A DNA stretch of 7,284 nt, taken from assembly GCA_019241805.1 (NCBI GenBank), contig JAFAWL010000087.1, forward strand, positions 1 to 7,284, given 5' to 3'. The stretch is from Actinomycetota bacterium (GTDB lineage: Bacteria; Actinomycetota; Actinomycetes; Mycobacteriales; Jatrophihabitantaceae). This document shows, in pieces, positions 1 to 5,998 of the stretch. Numbering within the stretch: the stretch's first letter is position 1; each line of letters begins with the position of its first letter. Below the pieces are notes generated by a model. It was not told the origin of the DNA and searched no databases. It worked only from the letters and a program-made list of their open reading frames with translations. The translations under genes and the position numbers were made by a program.

Positions 1-675
1 GCATTCGTCGTCGGCGCCGGAAGGGAATTCCGTTTGCGGAGAAACGACGATGACCCGGCCGGTGGTGTGCTGGGCCACAGCGCGGTCGAGCTCCCCGGTC
101 AAATTCATGCCGTCGGGCCATTGCTGCGGCGTCGCCGGATATCCGGGAAACGTCTCCAGTACCGGGTAGGACCGATCCTGCGACCGAGGGTCGTTGTAGT
201 CATCTGGCAGCGTAATCAGAACGGTCCCGGTTAATCGGCTGTGGGAACCCGTGATCGTGGCGTGCACGGTCCGTCCCTGGATGCTGACTCCGGGTGGAAG
301 TGTCGGCTGCGGCTTGGTAGCCGTCGCTGTCGGCACCACCGACGCCGGCAGCGTTCCGCTCGGCGTTGCGCCGGGCAACAGCGCGTTGGCGGCCTGCGCC
401 GCGCCCCCGCCGGCATGGCTGACGTGCACGGCCCGGCCGCCGAACATCGCCGTCCGCACGTCGCTCCAGTCGGCGAAGAAGTAGTACTGGTCGTTCAGCG
501 CCACCCCGACCGTGAAAAGCACCAAAACGTTGACGGCCAGCAATACGCCGATTCGGCCGCTAATAGCCCGGACGGAGCCGCCCGCGAAACGCGGCAGATA
601 AACGACCGCGGCGACGCCCGCGCCCAGGGCCACCACGGCCACGAGCACGAGGAAGACAACGCCGGTCAGACTCAC
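1..675 (-). CDS. Membrane-anchored esterase / alpha-beta hydrolase (esterase D/antigen 85-like), C-terminus missing
   Basis: A continuous reading frame runs from a GTG at 675 to the left edge with no stop (225 residues seen). Residues about 4-27 and 41-60 are hydrophobic and look like two membrane helices. A Pro/Ala/Thr-rich linker follows (about 95-125), then a beta-rich region (VHATITGSHSRLTGTVLITL) and the motif YPVLETFPGYP at 170-180. This resembles the start of the PF00756 esterase fold, in which a short-chain esterase or acyltransferase core is held on the outer face of the membrane. The last residues visible, GADDEC, match a loop often seen in actinobacterial members (inference from memory). 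The GxSxG nucleophile motif should lie beyond the edge, so activity cannot be judged. GTG 675 is preceded by AAGG 7 nt away and also by a TAAGGT box, so either a Shine-Dalgarno or a leaderless start is possible. It lies 36 nt downstream of the MFS gene on the same strand. Substrate unknown. Confidence 0.8.
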   Translation of the reverse strand, partial: MSLTGVVFLVLVAVVALGAGVAAVVYLPRFAGGSVRAISGRIGVLLAVNVLVLFTVGVALNDQYYFFADWSDVRTAMFGGRAVHVSHAGGGAAQAANALLPGATPSGTLPASVVPTATATKPQPTLPPGVSIQGRTVHATITGSHSRLTGTVLITLPDDYNDPRSQDRSYPVLETFPGYPATPQQWPDGMNLTGELDRAVAQHTTGRVIVVSPQTEFPSGADDEC

Positions 676-687
676 GGCGTGACCTTA
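676..687 (-). promoter_or_regulatory. Possible -10 box and leaderless start, or Shine-Dalgarno, of the esterase gene
   Basis: On the minus strand TAAGGT (687-682) is followed by six bases and then GTG at 675. TA-N3-T placed 6 nt before a start codon is the typical layout of a leaderless actinobacterial promoter. The same bases contain AAGG 7 nt before the GTG, which would serve equally as a ribosome binding site on a transcript arriving from the MFS gene upstream. No convincing -35 is visible. The two readings are not exclusive. Confidence 0.4.
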
Positions 688-711
688 CCTGTGAAACTGT
701 TAAGTCGCCTG

Positions 712-2031
712 CTAGGCGCTCGGCTCGAACCCGCCGTATCCATAAGGCGCCGACACAAAGTCGGCCGGGGCGGGAGGCGCCACAGCTAGCTCGGAAGGTG
801 GGATCGTCGCGGCCGGCGAGGACCGGTCGGGTCGCGCTGTTCGTATCAGCAGCACCGCGACTGCGGCCGCGATCACGCCGACGAGCCAGTCGGCGGTCAT
901 GACCCCATGGGCGCGCGCCAGCCAGCCGAATACCAGCGACACCGGCAAGAAGACCAACCATGACAGCGTGCTCGCCCCCGACGAGACGCCCGCCCGCACG
1001 GTGGCGGCCACTGCCTCGTGCAACAGGAACCCGGCACGCACAGCGATCATCGCCGCCGCCAGAGCGACCAGCACCTGGGCCACGATGATCAGTGTCAGCG
1101 AACGGCTCACAGCCGGCACCACTGCCGCGAGCACGAGCACGGAACCGACCGCGACGGCACGACCGACTCGATGCAGCTGGGCGCGCGAAGCCGCCCACGC
1201 CCCGACACCGACCGTGCCCACGAGCAACGCCCAGTACGGCCCGTACAAGGCCGCCGGCGCGTCGAGGGCGACCAACCACAGTGGCCCGAATTCGAAGACC
1301 ACTTGACTCGCCGCCGCCATCAATGCCACCAGCAGGACGACCTCGGCTACCCGTCGCCCGCCCGCGAGCGCCCGCATCGTCGCCACAGCCTGTTCGCGGT
1401 AGCTCACCCGCTCCCCGGCCCGGTGCAACCGTGGCTCGCGGCAGAATGCGAACGCCACCACGGCCGAACCGATCAACGGCACCGTCGCGAAGTAGGTGAA
1501 CCGCGCCGACGTCACCGCTGCGAGCACACCACCACCGACCGCCGACACGACCAGAGCGAGAGCCTCGACCGCATGAAGCCGGCCGATCCAACGCTCATAG
1601 CCTTCGCTGTTGCCGGTCTGCTCGACCAAGGTGTCGTAGACGATGCTGTCAGCGGTGCCGGAGCTCAACGCGAAATACACACCGAGCAACGCCGCCGCGC
1701 CCGCATAACTCAGCGGCCCGGTGCTCAACCCGCCGACCAATGAACAGGCCGCCAGAGCCAGCGTGCCGAGAATCAGCATCCCCGACCGACTCCACCGGTC
1801 GGCCAAGATTCCGAACGGCACCTCCAGCAGCGGCACCACGCCGGCATAGACGGCGGCCAACAAGCCGATCGTGGCCGCGTTGATCCCGATCTCGGTCATG
1901 AACATCTTCTCGACCGGCACCCACAGCAGCAGATTCTGCAAGCCCATTCCCACCAGCAACGGTCGCAGCCGGCGCCCCACCAGTGGGCCGGCCCCGGATG
2001 AAGGCGGTGCGTCGACGAATCCGCCAGACAT
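712..2031 (-). CDS. Major facilitator superfamily transporter, 12-helix drug/proton antiporter-like
   Basis: Predicted integral membrane protein of 439 residues, the usual size of a 12-helix MFS carrier. Helices start near residue 25. The conserved loop 2-3 motif A appears as GILADRWSR (74-82), preceded by a glutamate/proline helix (PLLEVPFG). The helix 4-5 segment GTADSIVYDTLVE (125-137) is typical of a bacterial MFS subgroup with gated efflux members. The C-terminus ends in a Pro/Ala/Ser-rich cytosolic tail of about 40 residues that adds no recognisable domain. Two ATGs compete: 2037 has GGAAGGGG touching it with no spacer, while 2031 has AAGGGG six bases away, so 2031 is preferred (2037 would add only Met-Arg). 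The gene is divergent from a tetR gene and shares a palindromic operator with it, which suggests an inducible exporter. Substrate unknown; import cannot be excluded from sequence. Confidence 0.9.
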   Translation of the reverse strand: MSGGFVDAPPSSGAGPLVGRRLRPLLVGMGLQNLLLWVPVEKMFMTEIGINAATIGLLAAVYAGVVPLLEVPFGILADRWSRSGMLILGTLALAACSLVGGLSTGPLSYAGAAALLGVYFALSSGTADSIVYDTLVEQTGNSEGYERWIGRLHAVEALALVVSAVGGGVLAAVTSARFTYFATVPLIGSAVVAFAFCREPRLHRAGERVSYREQAVATMRALAGGRRVAEVVLLVALMAAASQVVFEFGPLWLVALDAPAALYGPYWALLVGTVGVGAWAASRAQLHRVGRAVAVGSVLVLAAVVPAVSRSLTLIIVAQVLVALAAAMIAVRAGFLLHEAVAATVRAGVSSGASTLSWLVFLPVSLVFGWLARAHGVMTADWLVGVIAAAVAVLLIRTARPDRSSPAATIPPSELAVAPPAPADFVSAPYGYGGFEPSA

Positions 2032-2037
2032 GCGCAT

Positions 2038-2045
2038 CCCCTTCC
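2038..2045 (-). promoter_or_regulatory. Ribosome binding site that decides the MFS start (ATG 2031 over 2037)
   Basis: Read on the minus strand this is GGAAGGGG. It abuts ATG 2037 with zero spacing but lies six bases from ATG 2031, the normal Shine-Dalgarno spacing. This favours 2031. Confidence 0.6.
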
Positions 2046-2061
2046 GCCGTCGTCTCGTTCA

Positions 2062-2090
2062 TTGACACGCTAGGGAACGATCCCTAACAT
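2062..2090 (+). promoter_or_regulatory. Promoter of the tetR gene, TTGACA-N17-TAACAT
   Basis: A perfect -35 hexamer TTGACA (2062-2067) is followed after exactly 17 bases by TAACAT (2085-2090), which fits the TA-N3-T -10 pattern. Transcription would begin near 2096-2098. The -10 contains the A and T of the ATG at 2089, so that ATG would not be in the transcript. The next in-frame starts are GTG 2098 and ATG 2110. Confidence 0.6.
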
Positions 2091-2095
2091 GTCAA
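2067..2095 (-). promoter_or_regulatory. Promoter of the divergent MFS gene, TTGACA-N17-TAGCGT
   Basis: On the minus strand TTGACA occupies 2095-2090 and TAGCGT occupies 2072-2067, with 17 bases between. The predicted start near 2060 gives a leader of about 25-30 nt that includes the GGAAGGGG ribosome binding site. It is the mirror image of the tetR promoter and shares the operator with it, so the two promoters overlap almost completely and should also compete for RNA polymerase. Confidence 0.6.
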
Positions 2096-2097
2096 TC

Positions 2098-2697
2098 GTG
2101 AATGCGCCGATGACCGCCCTACGGCAGCGGCGCTCCGCGGCCGAGACGCGGGAGCACATCCTCGATGTCGCCGAGGAGCGCTTCTACCGCGACGGCATCC
2201 GAGCCACCGGCATCGATCGAATCGTCGCCGACGCCGGCATCGCGCCGACGACGTTGTACCGCCTGTTCGACTCGAAGGACGATCTCGTCGCGGCGTATGT
2301 GGATCGCTTCGCGGTGGGCTATCGCGACTGGATCGAATCGATCACCGCGGCGCCGGGTCTGCCCGCGCGCGAGCGCATTCTCGCGCTCTTCGACGATCTC
2401 ACCGACGTCACGCGGCCGGATGCGTTTCGCGGCTGCCCATTTCTCATGGCACTGGCGGAATATCCCGACCCGACTTCGGCCGCGAATGCCAGTGCGCGCG
2501 CGGTCAAGGCCTGGGTACGCGCGAAGCTGCACGCGCTTGTCGACGAACTGCCCGGCCCCGGCCCGTCGAAAGCGGCGATGCTAGCCGACCAATTGGCCCT
2601 CGTAGTCGAAGGCCTCTACGCCTCGACCGCGGCCCTCGGCAGCGACGGTCCGGCTCGGCATGCACGAGCCCTCGCCGCCCTCGTGCTCGACGCGTGA
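2098..2697 (+). CDS. TetR/AcrR-family transcriptional repressor
   Basis: About 199 residues, normal for the family. The N-terminal DNA-binding domain is clear: ETREHILDVAEERFYRDGI (16-34) forms the first helices, then IDRIVADAGIAPTTLYRLFD (39-58) is the helix-turn-helix with the usual LYRLF ending, then SKDDLVAAYVDRF. The C-terminal ligand and dimerisation part contains GCPFLMALAEYPD, a form common in actinobacterial AcrR-like members; the ligand cannot be read from it. The start is uncertain. ATG 2089 lies inside the predicted -10 and the operator, so GTG 2098 (leaderless) or ATG 2110 is more likely; none of them has a good Shine-Dalgarno. It is divergent from the MFS gene at 712-2031 and most likely represses both genes through the shared palindrome. 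It is also upstream of and in line with a second MFS gene, but 219 bases away. Confidence 0.92.
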   Translation: MNAPMTALRQRRSAAETREHILDVAEERFYRDGIRATGIDRIVADAGIAPTTLYRLFDSKDDLVAAYVDRFAVGYRDWIESITAAPGLPARERILALFDDLTDVTRPDAFRGCPFLMALAEYPDPTSAANASARAVKAWVRAKLHALVDELPGPGPSKAAMLADQLALVVEGLYASTAALGSDGPARHARALAALVLDA

Positions 2698-2718
2698 TTT
2701 CCGGCGAGTCAGAGAGCA

Positions 2719-2753
2719 ACCACGGCGACTGCTAGGACTTTGCGCGCCGTGGT
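2719..2753 (+). terminator. Candidate stem-loop terminator downstream of tetR
   Basis: ACCACGGCG (2719-2727) pairs perfectly with CGCCGTGGT (2745-2753) across a 17-base loop, 22 bases after the tetR stop. No T-run follows, so it is not a classical intrinsic terminator; many actinobacterial terminators lack the T-run. The long loop lowers confidence. It could instead be a processing or attenuation structure. Confidence 0.35.
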
Positions 2754-2858
2754 CGGATCGGGGCCGATGTGCACGACTCGAACTGTCGAGAGCTGACCCA
2801 ACCCCACCACAACCCCGGGCGGGGTACAGACCGGACGTAGACGACCGTGCGAAATCAA

Positions 2859-2864
2859 TAAACT
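2859..2864 (+). promoter_or_regulatory. Possible -10 box (TAAACT) of the YbjJ-type MFS gene
   Basis: TAAACT fits the TA-N3-T pattern and lies in the most AT-rich patch of the gap. It would start transcription near 2871 and leave a leader of about 45 nt ending in GAGAAGG, 2 bases before the ATG. No good -35 is seen at 16-18 bases upstream. Confidence 0.3.
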
Positions 2865-2916
2865 CGTGAGACGATGAAATTCCGCGACAGCCGTCCCCCG
2901 CTCGCCCGAGAAGGTC

Positions 2917-4194
2917 ATGTACGAAGTAGCCCTCCCCCGTCACGTCGAGCCCGCCCACGCCTCGCGCGAGCAGCTTCGCCGCGCCCGGATCGCTGTGGCG
3001 ATCACGTTCGCGGCGAACGGACTGATCATGGGTGCCTGGGCGCCGCGGATTCCCGAGGTGAAGAACCACCTCGATCTGTCGTCGGCCTCGTTGGGAGTGG
3101 CTTTGCTCGCCCCCGCGGTCGGTTCCCTAGTCTCGATGCGGCTGATCGGCGGGTGGACCTCCCGGTTCGGCAGCGCCGCAGCGACCCGGTGGATGGTCGC
3201 CGGTAACTGTGCGTCGGCGTGGCTGGTCGGTGTGGCGCCCAACCTCGCCACGCTGTGCCTGGCGTTGCTCGTGATCGGCTTCACCGTCGGCGGCCTCGAC
3301 GTAGCGATGAACGCCCAAGGCGTCACCGTCGAGACGGGCTACCGGCGTCCCGTGCTGTCGAGCTTCCACGCAGCCTGGAGCATCGGGTCGTTCGCCGGCG
3401 CCGTCATCGGCGGCATCGGTGCCGGCCTGCATGTGCCGATCTGGCTGCAACAAAGTGCCCTGGGTGTAGTGCTGGCCACCGCGACCCTGTGGGCCGGTCG
3501 GGCGTTTCTCGCCGATCCGTCGCACGAGGCCGGCGATGCCGACGATGCCGAGGAGGCGGGCGATGCCGACGAGGCAAACGAGATTGCCGAGGAAATCGAA
3601 GCGTCCCCGCTCCAGCGTCGCCGGCTCCGACTGCCCGAGCTGCGGTTGGTCTTGCTCGGGATCGCGGGCATCTTCGCGTTGATGTCGGAGGGAGCCGTCT
3701 CGGACTGGAGCGGTGTGCTGCTGCGCGATCACTTGCACGTCCGGGCCGGTCAGGTCGGCTTCGCCTTCGCCGCCTTCAGCATCATGATGACAGCCGGCCG
3801 GGTGGTCGGGGATCGCATCGTGCACGCCCTGGGACGTGCTCGCTGCGTGGCCGGGCTGTCGGTGGTCGGCGCCGCGGGGCTCGCGATCGGCATGGGCACG
3901 AACACGCTGAGCGGCGATGTCATCGGATTCGCGTTCCTGGGCGTGGGCCTGGCGGTGATGGTGCCGGTGCTGTTCAGCACGGCGGCCGACACCGACGGTC
4001 CATCAGGCCCCGCGATCGCGACGGTCTCGTCGTTCGGCTACCTGGGCTTCCTACTCGGCCCCAGCGGCATCGGTCTGGTGGCTCAGGCGGCCGGAGTGCC
4101 GTTCGCCTTGTGGTTATTGCCCTTCTTCACCCTGGCCGGTGGAGTGCTCGGCGTTATCGCGGTGCGGCTGACGGGTGCCCGGAAGGCCCGCTGA
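2917..4194 (+). CDS. MFS transporter of the YbjJ type with an acidic central-loop insert
   Basis: 425 residues, predicted inner-membrane protein with two six-helix halves. Family marks resemble the YbjJ group: MGAWAPRIPEVKNHL (38-52) at the end of helix 1, GGLDVAMNAQG (125-135), and SSFHAAWSIGS (148-158). Proteins of this group are annotated as putative transporters of unknown or drug/sugar substrates, so no substrate is assigned. The loop joining the halves contains an unusual acidic run at about residues 204-228 built from a duplicated nine-residue unit, followed at once by a basic stretch (RRRLRL). The ATG at 2917 has GAGAAGG only 2 bases away, a short spacing, but the first helix begins near residue 25 and homology-like sequence starts soon after, so this start is reasonable. 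It is in line with tetR but has its own likely promoter. Its last 41 bases overlap the opposing DHA2 gene. Confidence 0.9.
   Translation: MYEVALPRHVEPAHASREQLRRARIAVAITFAANGLIMGAWAPRIPEVKNHLDLSSASLGVALLAPAVGSLVSMRLIGGWTSRFGSAAATRWMVAGNCASAWLVGVAPNLATLCLALLVIGFTVGGLDVAMNAQGVTVETGYRRPVLSSFHAAWSIGSFAGAVIGGIGAGLHVPIWLQQSALGVVLATATLWAGRAFLADPSHEAGDADDAEEAGDADEANEIAEEIEASPLQRRRLRLPELRLVLLGIAGIFALMSEGAVSDWSGVLLRDHLHVRAGQVGFAFAAFSIMMTAGRVVGDRIVHALGRARCVAGLSVVGAAGLAIGMGTNTLSGDVIGFAFLGVGLAVMVPVLFSTAADTDGPSGPAIATVSSFGYLGFLLGPSGIGLVAQAAGVPFALWLLPFFTLAGGVLGVIAVRLTGARKAR
3526..3579 (+). repeat. Imperfect 27-bp tandem duplication (two units) in the MFS central loop
   Basis: Two adjacent 27-base units begin GAGGCCGGCGATGCCGACGA and GAGGCGGGCGATGCCGACGA. 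They encode EAGDADDAE and EAGDADEAN, and a degenerate acidic stretch (EIAEEIEA) follows. The unit length is a multiple of three, so the frame is kept. It looks like slippage-type expansion within a tolerant cytosolic loop. Confidence 0.75.
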
Positions 4195-5962
4195 CCCGAC
4201 CGGACGCCTTCGCACCGGCACTCCCGTCGGACAGCTCGGCCGCAGGAGTCCGGTCGACCTCGTTGTAGACGTAGCGCCCGCCGCGGAACAACGAAGCGAG
4301 CGCACCGATGACCGACATCGCAATGGCGGCGAAGAACACGATCGTCAAGCCGTGATGGAAGGGGCTGGAGATGAGCTGCGGGAAGAACTCGCGCCCCTCC
4401 AACGTCGCGCGATCGGCGGCCGACAACTGCGACAGCGTCTGGTGGCCGACCAAGGTCTTGATCGGGTTGTAGCCCAGGAAGGTCGCGAACAGGCTGCCGA
4501 TCGGGGGCCGGTCGGCGACCGCGCGGGCGACGTCGGCCGGCACGTGATGATCGCGTAGCCCGTTGTAGAGCGTGCTAGGCAAAGTGGCGGCCAGACCGGC
4601 AATCATCAGCGAGAAGAAGACGCCGATCGACAGCGAGCTGCCGGAATTGAAGAACGTGCCGCGCATGCCCGAGGCCGCACCGCGCTGGTGGGCGGGAACG
4701 CTGTTCATGATGGCCGTGGTGTTCGGTGCCCCGAACAGGCCCGAGCCGATTCCGTTGAGTACCAGCAGGCCCGCGAAGGCCCAGTAATTGAAGTTGGTCG
4801 GTAACAGCATCAGGCCCAAGAAGCTGAGCGCGACGAGCAGCAGACCGCCGGTGGCGAATGCGCGAGCGCCGAACCGATCCGACAGCGTTCCCGACACCGG
4901 GCCGGCAACGAGGAAGGCGACGGTGAGCGGCAGCAGATAGATGCCCGCCCACAGCGGAGTGTCCTCGTACTGGAACCCGTGCAGTGGCAGCCAGATGCCT
5001 TGCAGCCAGATGATGAGCATGAACTGCAGGCCGCCGCGAGCGATCGAACTGAGCAGTCCGGCGAGGTTGCCGGCGGAGAAGGCCCGATTACGGAACAGGG
5101 TCATGGCGAACATCGGCGCCGACACCTTCGTCTCGACGATGCAGAAGGCGACCAGCAACGCGATGCCGCCCATCATGGCGGTCAACACCCATGGGTTCAG
5201 CCAACCCATGGAGCTGCCACCGTAGGGCTGAATGCCGTAGGTGATGCCGACCAACAGAGAGGTCAGGCCGACGGCGAACAGGATGTTGCCCCACCAGTCG
5301 ACGCGCGACGGCTGCCGCTCGCTGAGTTCGTGCAGACTGCGATACGACCACACCGTGCCGATCAGACCGACCGGCACGGAGACGAAGAACACCAGCCGCC
5401 AATCGACCTCGGAAAGCAGGCCGCCTACGACCAGGCCGATGAATCCGCCGGCCAGGGCAGCGACCTGATTGATGCCCAATGCCATGCCGCGCCGATCCGC
5501 CGGAAAGGCGTCGGTAAGGATGGCCGTCGAGTTGGCGAACAGCATCGCGCCGCCGATTCCTTGCACCAATCGCCAGAGGATGAGCCACAAGGCTCCGGTG
5601 CCTGCATCGAAAGGATCGAGCGCGAGTGCGACCGATGCGATGGTGAAGACGACGAAGCCGTAGTTGTAGACCCGCACCCGGCCGAACATGTCGCCCAATC
5701 GACCCAGCGTGACGACCAGCACCGCCGAGACCACCAGGTATCCCATCAGCGTCCAGAGCAGATAGCTGACGTTGCCCGGGGCGAGCGGGTCGAGATGGAT
5801 CCCGCGGAAGATCGCCGGCAGCGAGATGATCACGATCGACGAGTTGAGGGTGGACATGAGCACGCCGATGGTCGTGTTCGAGAGCGCGACCCACTTGTAG
5901 TGGGGGTGCGCCCGATCGACGCGTGCCCTGGACCAACCTGCCGCGGGCCTGGTGAGATTCAC
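4154..5962 (-). CDS. DHA2-family MFS exporter (EmrB/QacA type, 14 membrane helices)
   Basis: About 602 residues, large enough for a 14-helix DHA2 proton-coupled multidrug exporter. Helix 1 contains LNSSIVIISLPAIF (39-52). Loop 2-3 motif A is LGRLGDMFGRVR (86-97). WRLVQGIGGAMLFANSTAIL (130-149) and the antiporter region LGINQVAALAGGFIGLVVGG (162-181) are typical, as is WRLVFFVSVPVG (188-199). A long polar loop near residues 462-537 precedes the last helix, and the C-terminus is a basic/polar cytosolic tail. The open frame extends upstream to 6280, but that part is compositionally unlike protein and runs through the divergent promoter into the next gene. GTG 5962 (GGGAG 11 bases upstream) or GTG 5974 (four residues longer, no spaced ribosome site) are the realistic starts. 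The likely role is efflux of hydrophobic or cationic compounds; substrate unknown. A palindrome in its promoter suggests repressor control. The stop lies inside the opposing MFS gene. Confidence 0.9.
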   Translation of the reverse strand: MNLTRPAAGWSRARVDRAHPHYKWVALSNTTIGVLMSTLNSSIVIISLPAIFRGIHLDPLAPGNVSYLLWTLMGYLVVSAVLVVTLGRLGDMFGRVRVYNYGFVVFTIASVALALDPFDAGTGALWLILWRLVQGIGGAMLFANSTAILTDAFPADRRGMALGINQVAALAGGFIGLVVGGLLSEVDWRLVFFVSVPVGLIGTVWSYRSLHELSERQPSRVDWWGNILFAVGLTSLLVGITYGIQPYGGSSMGWLNPWVLTAMMGGIALLVAFCIVETKVSAPMFAMTLFRNRAFSAGNLAGLLSSIARGGLQFMLIIWLQGIWLPLHGFQYEDTPLWAGIYLLPLTVAFLVAGPVSGTLSDRFGARAFATGGLLLVALSFLGLMLLPTNFNYWAFAGLLVLNGIGSGLFGAPNTTAIMNSVPAHQRGAASGMRGTFFNSGSSLSIGVFFSLMIAGLAATLPSTLYNGLRDHHVPADVARAVADRPPIGSLFATFLGYNPIKTLVGHQTLSQLSAADRATLEGREFFPQLISSPFHHGLTIVFFAAIAMSVIGALASLFRGGRYVYNEVDRTPAAELSDGSAGAKASGRVSGPSGHPSAAPR

Positions 5963-5988
5963 TGAATATCGCACTCCCGCGCCGGTCG

Positions 5989-5994
5989 AAGATA
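5989..5994 (-). promoter_or_regulatory. Probable -10 box (TATCTT) of the DHA2 exporter gene
   Basis: On the minus strand TATCTT occupies 5994-5989 and would start transcription near 5982, giving a leader of about 20 nt to GTG 5962 that contains GGGAG. The -35 region is weak. The palindrome at 5999-6013 falls in the spacer and reaches the expected -35. Confidence 0.4.
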
Positions 5995-5998
5995 CTTT

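Larger units (their letters stand above)
2061..2096. promoter_or_regulatory. 36-bp imperfect palindrome with core TAGGGAACGATCCCTA: probable TetR operator
   Basis: The core at 2071-2086 has TAGGGA and TCCCTA arms around ACGA. An outer arm ATTGACA (2061-2067) is matched by TGTCAAT (2090-2096). Both inverted repeats share the same centre (2078.5), and 15 of 18 base pairs match overall. The position, between a tetR gene and a divergent MFS gene, is where TetR-family proteins usually bind. The core lies inside the -35/-10 spacers of both proposed promoters, so one bound repressor would shut both. The palindrome and its location are seen; binding by the adjacent TetR protein is inferred. Confidence 0.8.
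2698..2916. other. Non-coding gap between tetR and the YbjJ-type MFS gene, rich in inverted repeats
   Basis: 219 bases with no convincing gene. It holds a 9-bp hairpin (2719-2753) and three small perfect inverted repeats: ATCGG/CCGAT (2757-2768), CTCGA/TCGAG (2777-2790) and ACCCC/GGGGT (2812-2825). A more AT-rich patch at about 2851-2880 probably carries the promoter of the next gene. Five-base stems are expected by chance in GC-rich DNA, so only the 9-bp one deserves weight. Confidence 0.5.

Noticed and set aside
560..1591. 343-residue minus-strand frame overlapping the first MFS gene
   Set aside because: Arg/Gly-rich translation with no membrane helices or motifs; it is an out-of-frame shadow of the MFS gene and the esterase start.
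2770..2792. tRNA T-loop-like string GTTCGAGTC on the minus strand
   Set aside because: The flanking bases do not form a five-pair T-stem in the right register, and no acceptor, D or anticodon arms are found nearby.
2709..2918. 69-residue minus-strand frame ending in VLAVAVVAL, in the tetR-MFS gap
   Set aside because: Third codon positions are much less G/C-biased than in the true genes, no ribosome binding site is well placed, and I recognise no family. It also overlaps the MFS start and the hairpins. A decayed gene remnant cannot be fully excluded.
3219..4268. 349-residue plus-strand frame within the YbjJ-type gene
   Set aside because: Arginine-rich shadow frame of the transporter, with no recognisable fold.
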